A model generated the notes under the pieces. The model was not told where the DNA came from. It saw nothing but the letters and a program-made list of their open reading frames with translations, and did no database searches. Position numbers and translations under genes: made by a program. This document shows positions 22,973 through 33,567 of a DNA stretch of 64,000 bases, piece after piece. Numbering within the stretch: the first letter of the stretch is position 1; every line of letters starts with the position of its first letter. The stretch comes from Neopestalotiopsis rosae (lineage: Eukaryota > Ascomycota > Sordariomycetes > Amphisphaeriales > Sporocadaceae): positions 3,100,001 to 3,164,000 of the forward strand of contig JALGAS010000005.1 of NCBI GenBank assembly GCA_023078685.1. The letters run 5' to 3'.

Positions 22973-25231
22973 CTAGTGGTCGTAGCCGGCTCCGCGTTGC
23001 CATGGACTAAATGTCATGTTAGTTGCATTATTTTATTGAAGAAATGGATATAATGATCCTTACCTAGCGTTATGTTGTGCCCTAAATGCTGCGGGGTTTT
23101 GGCCGTAGGGACTCGCTGGTCGGTTGTTGTTGTTGTATTGCCCAGATGCTGGGAACAATGGGACTGACGGATCAACGGGCGAGCGCGGCGGGTTTGCACT
23201 ACTGCCACGAATTGAACCTGATCCGTTCTGCGGGACGTTCATCATGGAAGGGTCGGTTCGGCGGCGCATGGACTCAGACGAGATCGACTCATTGTCATCA
23301 TCGAGATCCAGTCCGGGCTTGTAGCCGCCCTTGTCTCCGCGAGCTGTGGCAGCGAGGGCATCCAACTCGGTAGTTCCGGTGAGCTGACTCTGAGACTTCA
23401 TGAACGAAGCTCGGTCGTCAGCCATAAATTGGTATCGAGTGTCGGGGTTCTTGCGCCAGAACACGATAACGGTGGTGACAATGACCATGAGCAGGAGGAC
23501 CAGGGCAAAAATGGCGTTGAGGAAGAAAAGAATTAGACCGATGACACCGTTGACCAAGGCGGGCTGGCTGAAAACATCGGAGAAAATCAGAAGGAAAACA
23601 GAGTTGATAAAGTTGATGGCGGCAATAGAAATGTTAAATGTGTTGGTGCTCTTGTCCATCCATGGTCGCATAACACTGGATGCCACGAGCCAGCCAGCTT
23701 CAATAATGAGCAGACCAACGGCTTGGGCAGTTCCGCTACCTTGACCGAAAGCAATGAACATACCCTTGACGAGGGTGTAGGCGAGCACAGGAAGAATAAA
23801 GTAGTAGGCGGAAGCGCGGAACTGGATGTACAGAAATCCCCACTTGTTAAGGGCCTGAGGATCCGAGAAGAGTATGTAGGCGGGGTTGCGGTGCATTGCG
23901 ACTGATCGTCGAGCGATGCGAATAACCTTTGAAGCAGCCCAGGCCAGAGTTGCGCTCATGCCAAAGAAGAAGAAAACTGCCAGGACAACTTCGGCAGGCG
24001 AGTCGACCTGAGTAAATTCCCACAAGCAGAGGATAGTCATCTGCGGGTATCCGATCAGGGTCAAACGGAAAAGAATGCCCTTGAGCACAGTGAGCCAGCC
24101 ATTGCGGAACTCGAGGAATGTGTCGGACTTGATCCACTTCTGTTTGGCAGCCAACTCACACCAACCCTTGAAAGCGGCAACTCCCAGAATGGTGAAGATG
24201 ACAAACAGGCAGAAGAAGGTCAAGCCAGTCATGAACAAGTTGGTGGTCTCGATGCCAGCCTTGAAGGCGACACGCTGAATACCATAAACAATGTAACTTC
24301 CTGATCCAGTCTGAATGTTGGCTCGCTTGAGAAGAGTGTTGGCAGCTCGCGGGACCATGGCGGCGCCGCGACGCATCAAATCCATACCAGCTGAGACCGG
24401 AACCCCACGCTTTTCAACTTGCACGGAAACGGTAGTCAAAGTGTCGAACAAAGTAGCGGCAGTACCACCGGTGGCTCGCTGGTACCAAGTGAAGATATCC
24501 TGCATGAACGAAACCTTGATGATACCCATGGACCACTGGAAATCCTGGGTCCAAGAGCGTACGACGGGAGGCATCTGCACAGCGGTAAGGCCAATGATGG
24601 CCTGGGCCTGGAAGTAACCGAAAAGCGACAAAGCACCAGAAGCGACGTGAGCGGCGGCGTTGGAGTGACCCAAACCGTTGATAATGGCGGAAGAGACCAA
24701 GGCCAGGCCGGCGATAATAGCAAGAGCCCATTTAACTCCAACCAAGTCTACCGTCTTTCCATTAGAGATATCAGCTTCGACGCAAGCGACACTCTTGCCC
24801 GTATCTGTCATGTTCAAGTAAACGCGGACAGTGGCGTCAAGATCGGGAAACGTGTACGCGATACCAGGAATCTGAGAAGCCGCTTCATCGCCAACGGGCA
24901 AGTTGAAGTTCAAGGGAATCTTTCCGGCAGTCATGGGACAGAGACCAGCAAGATCGATCTCGCAGGGGTTGACAGTCTGGCGAATAATTTGGTAGCCGTA
25001 GGCCGAAATTGATACATCGAATACAACGTTTCCTTCTACGGAAGAAGTAGCGACAATATCTACTGACGCGGTGTTGTTGTTTGGCGTGTAAACGACATTG
25101 AATAAACTGGCTGTGAAACTCGAATCGTCCTGGCAGGTGTTCAAGGAGCTCGACGTGAGCATAGGCTCAGCAGCCGCAAAACCTGACAAGCAGGAGAGCA
25201 GGGCGATGCGCCCTAATGATGAAAACCTCAT
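22973..25231 (-). CDS. Flc-family protein: ML-like lipid-binding plus TRP-like membrane domains (2 exons)
   Basis: Resembles yeast Flc1-3, membrane proteins linked to FAD transport into the ER, Ca2+ homeostasis and wall maintenance. Exon 1 is 23064-25231 and exon 2 is 22973-23006, across a 57-nt intron (GTAAGG donor, CTAAC branch, TTTAG acceptor); 733 residues. Features in order: signal peptide (MRFSSLGRIALLSCLSGFAAA); an ML-like luminal domain (about 25-180) with paired cysteines, for example in NPCEIDLAGLCP; about nine hydrophobic segments to residue 630, including FKGWCELAAKQKW; then a polar Ser/Pro/Asn-rich cytosolic tail. Reading through the intron stops at NAR; splicing replaces this with SPWQRGAGYDH, the type of ending expected for the family. 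The start at 25231 gives the signal peptide directly. Confidence 0.88.
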
Positions 25232-28200
25232 GTTGGCTGTGGTTATTAGGTCGGCTATTTCTGTACTTTGGCGGAGAGAGAATGGGCAGGTCGAGTGCGT
25301 CTCTCCGCAAATCAATAGGTTGACAAAGGAACCTCCGCCGCGAATCGCACTAGTAATATCTATGATGTAGTGTCGTCCTCGATGTTGCCAATCACATTCG
25401 CAAAGGTCGTAGTATGAATAAAGAAGAGGTGGTTGTTGTAGAAAGGTTGATAGTAGATAGAAGAATGAACTTGTTGGTTTAGAGCGAGGGTGGGTCTGTG
25501 GGTTTGGTTGTTTGAAGGTTGGGTTAGATCTGTCTGTCGTGAAGACGGGAATTCCTCGTGCGGTCTAGGTGTTGTTGATTGATCGCGCAACTTGTTTGGT
25601 ATCCTGTCCTTTGTCCCAATTGAGACAGTCTTTTGCCAATTCTTGGCTGAGAAAAACGAGCGCTGCGGTGGTACGTCACCAAATGGGGGAGTCGAAAAAA
25701 GGGGGGTTGGAAACCTGGATTAACGAAAGGTAGAAAGGTGTGGTTTTTTCTGGATTTCTTCCCGTTGTTGTCAATCAAACCGCATACATCCAGCAGAGAA
25801 GACGATGATCAACCCGTTTCTCTGAAAGGGCGCCTTCTCTCGTGTGATTTGTGGTGGTTTGCGGTCGAAAGATTTGGGGGAATGAATCCAAGAATAGTGG
25901 AGTGGGAAAGAGTGAAAGAAGTTGTTCCAGGCAAGACAAGGCAAAGGCAAGGCCTGGAAGGGTGTTTGACACAAGAGTACGAGACAATGGATCAGGTCAG
26001 TCCGTCTCGATTGCAGCAAGCGGCGTGCCAGAGAAGGGGGGGTCCTCGTCCGGGTATGAAGAGTGGATGAAAGGAGGGTCGATGGTCACCTCGAGCGACA
26101 GGGGCATCTGCCACTAGAATACGGGGGTCGGCCTTGGATCTTGGCCCACTTGCTGCAGTCCAAGCAGCAGCAGAAGCGCTGGAACGAACTGCCAGAGACG
26201 CCCAGAGGTGGAACCGCCGCCCAGGGCCGCCCAGGAATGGAGTGCATTTGCTCAAATTACGCATTTGACTGCACTAGTTGAACTGTGTGGTGGCTGTATC
26301 CCGTTCAATGTTTTGGCATTTTAGATCTGCCAGAGCGCAATGTAACTCTCTTATTTCCCCTGAGCATCTCTGCTACCGTACTAACAGCTCTGTTTCTCAT
26401 TCTTGCCCGAGTACTGATAAAGCCTCATCTGTCGGATTGCCCTGGATACTTGGCTTTACTGTTGCAGTACAATGCACATCGTCCTCTCCCGTCCCATCCT
26501 CCCCCGGCATCTCAGGCTCGCGAGATCCAAGAGCCTTGGCCGTTTTCTCTGATGGCTTGGGGGCGAGCAATCAATCATCAATGACATTTGGAGCATGGAT
26601 TTTCTTTGGCCGGATATCCGTAATACTAAGCAGCAGCAATACGAATAATTGAATGTGCACAAGTTCTGTTGCTCCATCTCGTGTGCATAAACGGCCTGGA
26701 CCAGCCGGGTTTCCTTCAGGGTCGCACATTGATTAGCGCTCCCGTCATCGTTCAAGCGCAATTTTTACGAGCAACACCCGGCACCGTTACGAACCCGAGA
26801 TAGAAAACCATCGCAACAAGTTCAATTTGGTCAGCCGCCGTTAACTAGATCCAAAAGTAATATTATTAGTACCTATGTTACCTGGGCACACATGCGAAAG
26901 CGTACACACATGCAGGAATAGCGCCTTGTCCGAACACACGTCCGCCACTCGAATTGCTCAGGTGAACAAAACAAGAAAAAGCCTGGAAAGGTTGCACAAT
27001 TGGCTCGTTGCAATTGACAGTAACAAACGATCAATGACGCACTACCCACCATCATGCAACTCAGCAGCAGCATCCCATAGCAACCACTGAAACAAGAATG
27101 GACATCTGATGACAGCTTCTTTTCAGACCTTCTATTTTCCCACCATCCGACAATAGATGATTTTCTCAAATAGAGCTGCCGACGATCTTCACCCCCTCCA
27201 CATTCGCCCACCAGAGCCATCACCAGTTCAACGCAGCCTGACGGTTCGTCGCTCCGTCATCCATCCCCCTCTTCCCCCAAAAACAAGAGCCCCCGTGCAC
27301 TCACAACATCAACAACAAACAAGTTGCAGCCGACCGTTCCATTCGTCCAATCCCAGAGTCCAAAAGTCATGGGAGCATTGAATGCCGCCTCGGAAGCCCC
27401 AAAGCCCTAGTAGGCTTGGTAGGTCGCTTGGCTAAAATGACATCGCGTTGCCAGGCTCTGCGGCACATGAAATCTAGCTCTGCGACACGGCGTGTTTGGG
27501 TCCCGGGGCCAGCAGATCAATGATCTGCCAAATCTGGTGGGCGCCAACCAACCATCAGCGACTGCTGCCCATTGCAAAACCCTTGGGGGCCTTGCCAAAA
27601 CCTGCGTCGCTCGACACTTGTGAAGCTCAAGTGCCTTGCACTGCCACCCTCGAGCTGCCAGAAACGCGCTACGTCCGGTCAATCCGGGCCCATCTTTAAT
27701 AGAAACTCGCTGATTAGTGCGAGAGCATGTCGCACATCAAACGTGTGAGCGGCTGCAGGTCTGTACGCATTTGTGTGAACAGTATGTGAATTGTATGGAT
27801 TTGTGTCTCTTATTACTATCATTGTTATTATTACATCGTTCTGCGGCATGGCATGGCATGGGCCATTGCATCTCATCTCTTCTGCACTCTGATAGAAATG
27901 GTCTCGGCCCAAGTTTCCCCACGTTTCCTGTGCGTCCGTCCCGTTCTCAAACACTGCCGTACCTACCTACACTAAGTAGGAATGTATCTTCAAGCGTGGA
28001 AGGATTAGATGCTCGTTCGCTTGCAGCGCATACGTCGTACATACTGTGTATGTGGTAGTGTGTGCATTAGGTAAAAAGCACGGCATTTCACGTGTCGTCG
28101 GTAGTGTTATCTTGGAACAGCAAGTGCCGATGCACATCTATCAATCTGCGTATCTATCTGCCTGTCGTCTGTAGTGGGCTGCTCAGGGTCCAGCCAGAGG

Positions 28201-30010
28201 AGACGGTCAGCTCGTGGCCCTATTCCGAAAAATCGCACAGGCAATACGAGAGACAATCTCATCTAATACGGTCGTCCCTTCACCACCCCCTCAACCCCTT
28301 CGCTGAGAACGCCTCAGCAAATATCGTAATCAAAAGAAGACTGCAGTATTGGCATCAGTCAGCGGTAGGCAGCATTTATGTTTTACCGGCCTAGAGAACA
28401 CAGCCTCTCCCTAGGTCACCGTATTGTAATTGCGAACTCGTCACCCAGCGGTTCCTTTGCGATCCACTGTACTACAGCACGCGGCCCCCCAGAACTCCCC
28501 GACTCTGTCTGTTTCTGCCTTCTGGTTTCCGAAATTCGCGAAACATCTCAAGCTTAAAATATGTCTGGCGTTGGCGGAAACTCGGCAGTATGGGCGCTTC
28601 TTGGCACTCTAAACATTTCAGCATTCGGTTCATCGGTTTTGAACATTATTCGCTCGCACCGCCACCTCCATATGTGGTCTCTTCCTTTTGATGTCTGTGC
28701 CGCGTATCATTCCGTATCGTCGGGTTGGAGAGAGCTTGCTAGCTATTACTGTCGCGATGGAGACACAAACCTCTGGCAGACAGGGAAGGCTGACGAAAAG
28801 ACCCACGCGTAACTTGGATCATTTGCCAAACTACCCCAGCGCAAAGCAATAGCTTGTTCGCGGGGAATGGACGGGTTTAATAAGTGAGGCTTGCTCAACA
28901 TGAGGCGCGTTCTCCCCCCTTTGAGTTGCCCGCGTTTTCTGGCAATATGATAAATTACTTGCTAGAGATGCTGCTGCTTGAGAGGGATTAAGACAGGCTT
29001 CAGATGCACATTAGGCCTCATAAGCTCGAGCAAGGGCAGACACAGACACAGTAGCAACATACTTGGCCCGTCTGGCCAATGTTTTCGCGGTTGAGCACGT
29101 TTTGCGCTGGGATGATTCGAGCATTCCCAGGAGTTACGTGAAAACAACTATCGAATGCTATTGTAGCCGCTTTGCTAACTTCAAGCGATACTGATTTGAC
29201 CGTTACTGTGAGCCGACATCCCAGAATTGAAGCCCTCGCTCAAGGCATTGGCTATTGGCCAACATCTGCAAGCGCGCTTATGCAGGTACGAGATCCTTTT
29301 GGAGCGCATTCGTTGGTCTAGAAAGTGTGAGATTCGGGAGGATCCACTCCACATAACCCACCTGGCACCTAGTGAACAGAGCCCTTTTTTTCACTTTCTC
29401 CTTCTACGGTAAAGACTCGTCAAATCGTACGTTGCATGTACATGACTTTTACATGACTCTACTCCCCCGGAAACTACTTTAATGTACGTTCTTATATCGA
29501 TCGACCGACCCAAAACGGTGGCAAACATCTGTGGCTGTGGCCTTTAAACCGCTCATATGCACTGCCCAACCGAGAGAGCAGATCTTCTCGTCCAACTTGA
29601 CACACCCGGAGCACGACAATGCCGGTAGGTCTGCTTGAGCGGCAAGAAATTTCATGACAAGAGCGCAATTCAGTGTCGTTACTGAATCTTCATTCCCAAC
29701 AAGTAGAAATTGTTGCCAGATTTACTACTTCAAGCACCGTATTGCACTTGGCAAAAAAGTAATGTCACGCGTTTCCGAGTGGGAACTTTGTCTGGGAGGT
29801 AATTGCTATGCCTTGGACTCTAAAGCCAATATATACATAACCTAGATGGAAGTGCACGATTCCCAATTGTCTCTAATGCAACACAGATCCGGGCTACATG
29901 TGCTTCTGAACTATCCTCTGCCACATCTAAACGCGATATGCAGTCTTTAGACGCCAAGTACTAAACAGCGCTCTGCCCATGCCCCTATTCGCCGATGAGG
30001 TTAGAAACAT
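25232..30010. other. 4.8-kb gene-poor interval
   Basis: The first 500 bases read on the minus strand as a long C/A/T-rich leader of the Flc gene (25380-25780). The remainder has only short overlapping frames on both strands (124 codons or fewer) with no recognisable motif. No repeat family or RNA gene was identified by eye. Confidence 0.5.
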
Positions 30011-32590
30011 TTAAAATAACTGCCACTCCCGGTCCCACGGTTTGCCGGCCTGGCTGAAATCGATGCCATGAATATATGGCTGCGAGAGCTCCTCCTCATC
30101 AATACCAGCGTGCGTCTGGCCGTCGCGGCCCTCGAACCAGCCCAGGCCGTACGTCTTGCCCAAGTCTTGGAGCCGAGCCTCCACCTCGGCGGTGCTGAGC
30201 TTGGCGGTGCCGACAAAGTCGTAGAGCATCTTGGACTGGTGCATAAACGCCAGGATGCTGGCAATGGTGTTGGGCTGGCGCGGCAGAAAGGGGTGGCGCC
30301 GCCGGACAAAGACTACGGTCGCGACCACCAGCATGTAGAGCAGGATGAAGACGGCAAAACCCAGCGAGACGACAAAGGACTGTACTGTTTCCTGGCCTGA
30401 CTGAAAGTCTGGATTCGTAGTATTATCATGGTGACGAGGAGTAATGTGATGATCGCCGCCGCCGCCACCATGTGCTTCTAGAGCATCGTGGCGGATCTGG
30501 TCGACAAAATCCTTGCCCTCGACCGTCGCGAGCGAGGTGACAAAGATGGTCAAGGTCTCGGCCAGCACGGTGCCGAAGCCCACCAAAGCAACGAGCCAGT
30601 GCTGATTGAGCAGGGCGCGCACCGTCACCCAGCCAAAGGGCATGGCCGTGTAGTCGAGCGTCAGCGTCTTGGCCGGGGCGTGTCGCTTAGACAGGATGTA
30701 ATAGGGCTCCATCATCCGCATGTCCGTCTCAAGGCTGCCCCAGGCGAGCTTGATGCACACGGCGAGGGCCGTCACGATCCAGGGCGCCTTGTCGGTTACT
30801 TCGCTGAGCTTCGTGAATAAGAGCACGGATATGAATCCGAGAAAAAGCAGTATACCGACTATGAAGGGGATTGCACCCTCGGCGCGGAGCATAATTGGGT
30901 GCGGGTTCTCTGATAGATGTGCCTCCTTGTATCTAGCCTTTTCCTGTGTCGTCATGGAAGATGAATCGTCGGGCGCCAAGGAAGAGTTTCGCAGGACATA
31001 TCTGTGATTCCTGAGCTGAGAGTGAATCGCTTTAGGCTTGGCAATGTCCATGCCCTTGAAGTCCATCATAATGTGGCTGACCACTGCCATGGAGGCAAGA
31101 CCCGCGATGCCTTTGACGTCAGCCAGCAATCCGGATCGGCGACTCTGTAGTTGATAGAGCAGGCCAACGCCCAATAGTGCAATGATTAAAAAAGTAGAGG
31201 TAAGAAGGCGGGATAATAGCGGATGCATTGTAATGGTCTTTTCAACCAAAATGTTGTTGTCTCTTGTAGCCTTGTCTGGATTCATGACTATGGCTGCCGA
31301 CCCCAAGGTAGGGACCAAGGAGACAGCCAGCAAACTTGTTATTGACGAGACAGCTACTGCGTAGTGCTTTCGGTGGAGTGCTCGTATCGGCCTCATGAGG
31401 TTGAACATTGTCAGATAGTCCACGTTGATCGACTCTGCTGCGAGGGCACCACCCTCTTTGGACATTTGGTAAAAGGCTTCCAAGCGCCTCACTTCGAAAT
31501 CCGTCATGGTCCAGAGAACGCCAAAGGTGACGGTGACTATCGTGGGTAAGAACTTCAGTACGAAATAATCAAAGGGCCTGATGTCCCCAGGCGTTCGGAA
31601 TGTCATCAGTGGTGCTGCTTGCGATTGTTGATACAGTACTTCCTGGGTAATGGCCAGGCCGAGTGACAACAAAATCATACTCATTAGATACGGCCATCTC
31701 ATCGTCAACGGCTTCCAATTGGGCTGCGGGTAAAAGACTTCCTTCTTTGCATCTGCCCTGGGAAATGTTGATTGGCGAATATGGGCTGGATCAACGCCAG
31801 CTGGGTTAGGCCCTGTCATGATGCTCAGATCGACATCTGACGGCTCCTCCATAATAACCTCAATGACCTCGCCAGTTCGATTTGCTGTGGTCTGTCCCAG
31901 GTTCTTTATTTCGTTCCTGGTGGTAGGTTTCCTTCTAATCGAGAGTGCTCTCGAGAACGAAAAAGACCGGTTAACTGCAGGGCTCCTTGCCAGCAGTTGG
32001 TCACTTTTTATGGTCGCATCTGGGCTTATGCCAGCACCCAAACCGCCGGTAAGTTGCCCGCTTGCTTCCTGCTGCTGAAGATCTCTCATGAAGTCATGAT
32101 CCTGTGAGCCTAGAGGGCCAGAATAGGAAGTCAAATCAAAGACTGGCGTTTTCAGTTCTCTGAGGTCGCGATTGTTGGTGTCCATGTCAAGGCTTGACAT
32201 GCCCAGAGGGGCGGCTGCCTTGAGCAAAGACATGTCATAGTCATCCTCTGCAGCAAATGGATCTGAAAATGAATTGTGACTTGCTTGTCCCCGCAGTGTC
32301 GAGTTTGCAGCCGCAGATGCTCGTTCATACTGATGACCAAATGCCTCGAAGTGTGGCTTCCAAGATGCGCTCTGCCCCAATGAGTGTTCCTGGCCGTTGT
32401 CCGAGATGTTACTGTGTCGCGGATTTTCGATATAGGAATTTAGAGACACAAGAGATTCTCTTCCTCCGCCTGACCGATAAGTCGACATGCCGTCAGGCAT
32501 GTTCCCAACGACAATCGAGTTCCTGCTGGACTCGTCAATTTGGTACCCATTCGCATGGCGGCCATAAATAGAATTTCCGAGGTTCTCCAT
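30011..32590 (-). CDS. DUF3433-type fungal multi-pass membrane protein (single exon)
   Basis: 859 residues in one exon. The first 290 residues are polar and Ser/Asn-rich. The segment QPNWKPLTMRWPYLMSMILL (about residues 290-310) matches the opening of the fungal DUF3433 domain. Two similar halves follow: one with hydrophobic segments near 300-325, 350-370, 410-435 and 460-490, and another beginning near 600 (IPFIVGILLFLGFISVLLF). Further segments lie at about 690-720 and 760-790. A cytosolic tail contains a FARxRHPFLP-like basic stretch (VRRRHPFLPRQP) and ends near GLGWFEGRDG. Two copies of the DUF per protein are usual. The function is unknown, probably at the plasma membrane or endomembranes. 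The start ATG at 32590 is the first in frame. Confidence 0.8.
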   Translation of the reverse strand: MENLGNSIYGRHANGYQIDESSRNSIVVGNMPDGMSTYRSGGGRESLVSLNSYIENPRHSNISDNGQEHSLGQSASWKPHFEAFGHQYERASAAANSTLRGQASHNSFSDPFAAEDDYDMSLLKAAAPLGMSSLDMDTNNRDLRELKTPVFDLTSYSGPLGSQDHDFMRDLQQQEASGQLTGGLGAGISPDATIKSDQLLARSPAVNRSFSFSRALSIRRKPTTRNEIKNLGQTTANRTGEVIEVIMEEPSDVDLSIMTGPNPAGVDPAHIRQSTFPRADAKKEVFYPQPNWKPLTMRWPYLMSMILLSLGLAITQEVLYQQSQAAPLMTFRTPGDIRPFDYFVLKFLPTIVTVTFGVLWTMTDFEVRRLEAFYQMSKEGGALAAESINVDYLTMFNLMRPIRALHRKHYAVAVSSITSLLAVSLVPTLGSAAIVMNPDKATRDNNILVEKTITMHPLLSRLLTSTFLIIALLGVGLLYQLQSRRSGLLADVKGIAGLASMAVVSHIMMDFKGMDIAKPKAIHSQLRNHRYVLRNSSLAPDDSSSMTTQEKARYKEAHLSENPHPIMLRAEGAIPFIVGILLFLGFISVLLFTKLSEVTDKAPWIVTALAVCIKLAWGSLETDMRMMEPYYILSKRHAPAKTLTLDYTAMPFGWVTVRALLNQHWLVALVGFGTVLAETLTIFVTSLATVEGKDFVDQIRHDALEAHGGGGGDHHITPRHHDNTTNPDFQSGQETVQSFVVSLGFAVFILLYMLVVATVVFVRRRHPFLPRQPNTIASILAFMHQSKMLYDFVGTAKLSTAEVEARLQDLGKTYGLGWFEGRDGQTHAGIDEEELSQPYIHGIDFSQAGKPWDREWQLF

Positions 32591-33567
32591 CGTGATTTTT
32601 ACAATATTTCATCTGACCTCGATAGGAAGCATCTCTCATTTGTCCCCTCAATGCGACACAAAGTTTGTAGAAATAATGTTAGGGCATGTGAAGTTTCCCC
32701 TCCATTTGGCCTTAACTCAAAAACTCGAAGCAGGTGAAGAGGAGCATATGGACGCCAATGAAAAGACTGACAAATCCGACCACAGCCAAAAATACGAACT
32801 TTCTTGGGGGCTGCGCTCGGTCAGAACATAAAAAGGGTCCCTCTCTCTGTTGAAGGGTTTCACTGCAGGTGCCAAGACGCGTGGCCCTCGTGATCCCCGA
32901 AGGATCACATCAGGCGCCCCTGCGGCTGAAAAGCATTCCGCTCTAAGTCGGTAGCCTCTGAGGGGATAGTTCTCAAACATGGATCACTGTCAGGATGGTA
33001 GTATGTGTATAGAACAACAACTTTTGTTCAGTCAGAGTGATATGAAGCCTTTCGCGAATTACCTCAGCACATACTGAGGCACAAAAAGTTGCGTGTATTT
33101 TGATTTTCGGCAATTTGCCAAAGCAGTCGGGAATAGAACATATTGGCCTAATCGTGCAGCAGTATTGCCACCAATCCATCATACCTGACATGCCGCATCT
33201 ATTTTTGTCTTAGTCAATCTGGTAACGATCCTCAGCTGCCCAGGATTGGCTATTCAGCTCGCCCCTCATCAGAGCCTTCCGATCTTCGCTGACAGCAATT
33301 CTCCATTCAGCACTGATATACCTCGAATTTGATCAAAATCATACAGAAGAGTGGAGCAGAACAATACGGGAGGGATGAGAAGACAACAATGATAGCTAAA
33401 GAACCAGTTTTACGGACGTGCAAAGCTAGTTACACAGTGGCCACCGGCCAATTGTGGACGAAACCGCGTCCGTCAAAAGCGAGAAGAAAAAGAAGACAAA
33501 AGAGAAAAGACAGAGAGTGCGTGAGAAAAGACGGTTCGTAATGAAGTATGAGTTTTCCTGGACAAAA
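32591..33567. other. Intergenic left of the island
   Basis: Contains the DUF3433 promoter/leader (minus strand) and the 3' flank of the SNTX-GTPase gene. A perfect 7-bp inverted repeat with a 5-nt loop lies at 32890-32908. No gene seen. Confidence 0.5.
32890..32908. repeat. Short perfect inverted repeat (hairpin)
   Basis: GTGATCC, loop CCGAA, GGATCAC. It lies 300 nt upstream of the DUF3433 start, in that gene's promoter or leader. It could be a protein-binding site or an RNA hairpin; chance is also possible. Confidence 0.4.

Noticed and set aside
22509..23003. 164-codon minus frame beginning MATRSRL
   Set aside because: Its start lies in the last Flc exon in another frame; the Flc reading ending GAGYDH is supported by a good intron and family-like ending.
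26278..26652. 124-codon plus-strand ORF in the gene-poor interval
   Set aside because: A second plus-strand frame is open over the same bases, codon use is unbiased, and no motif was found.
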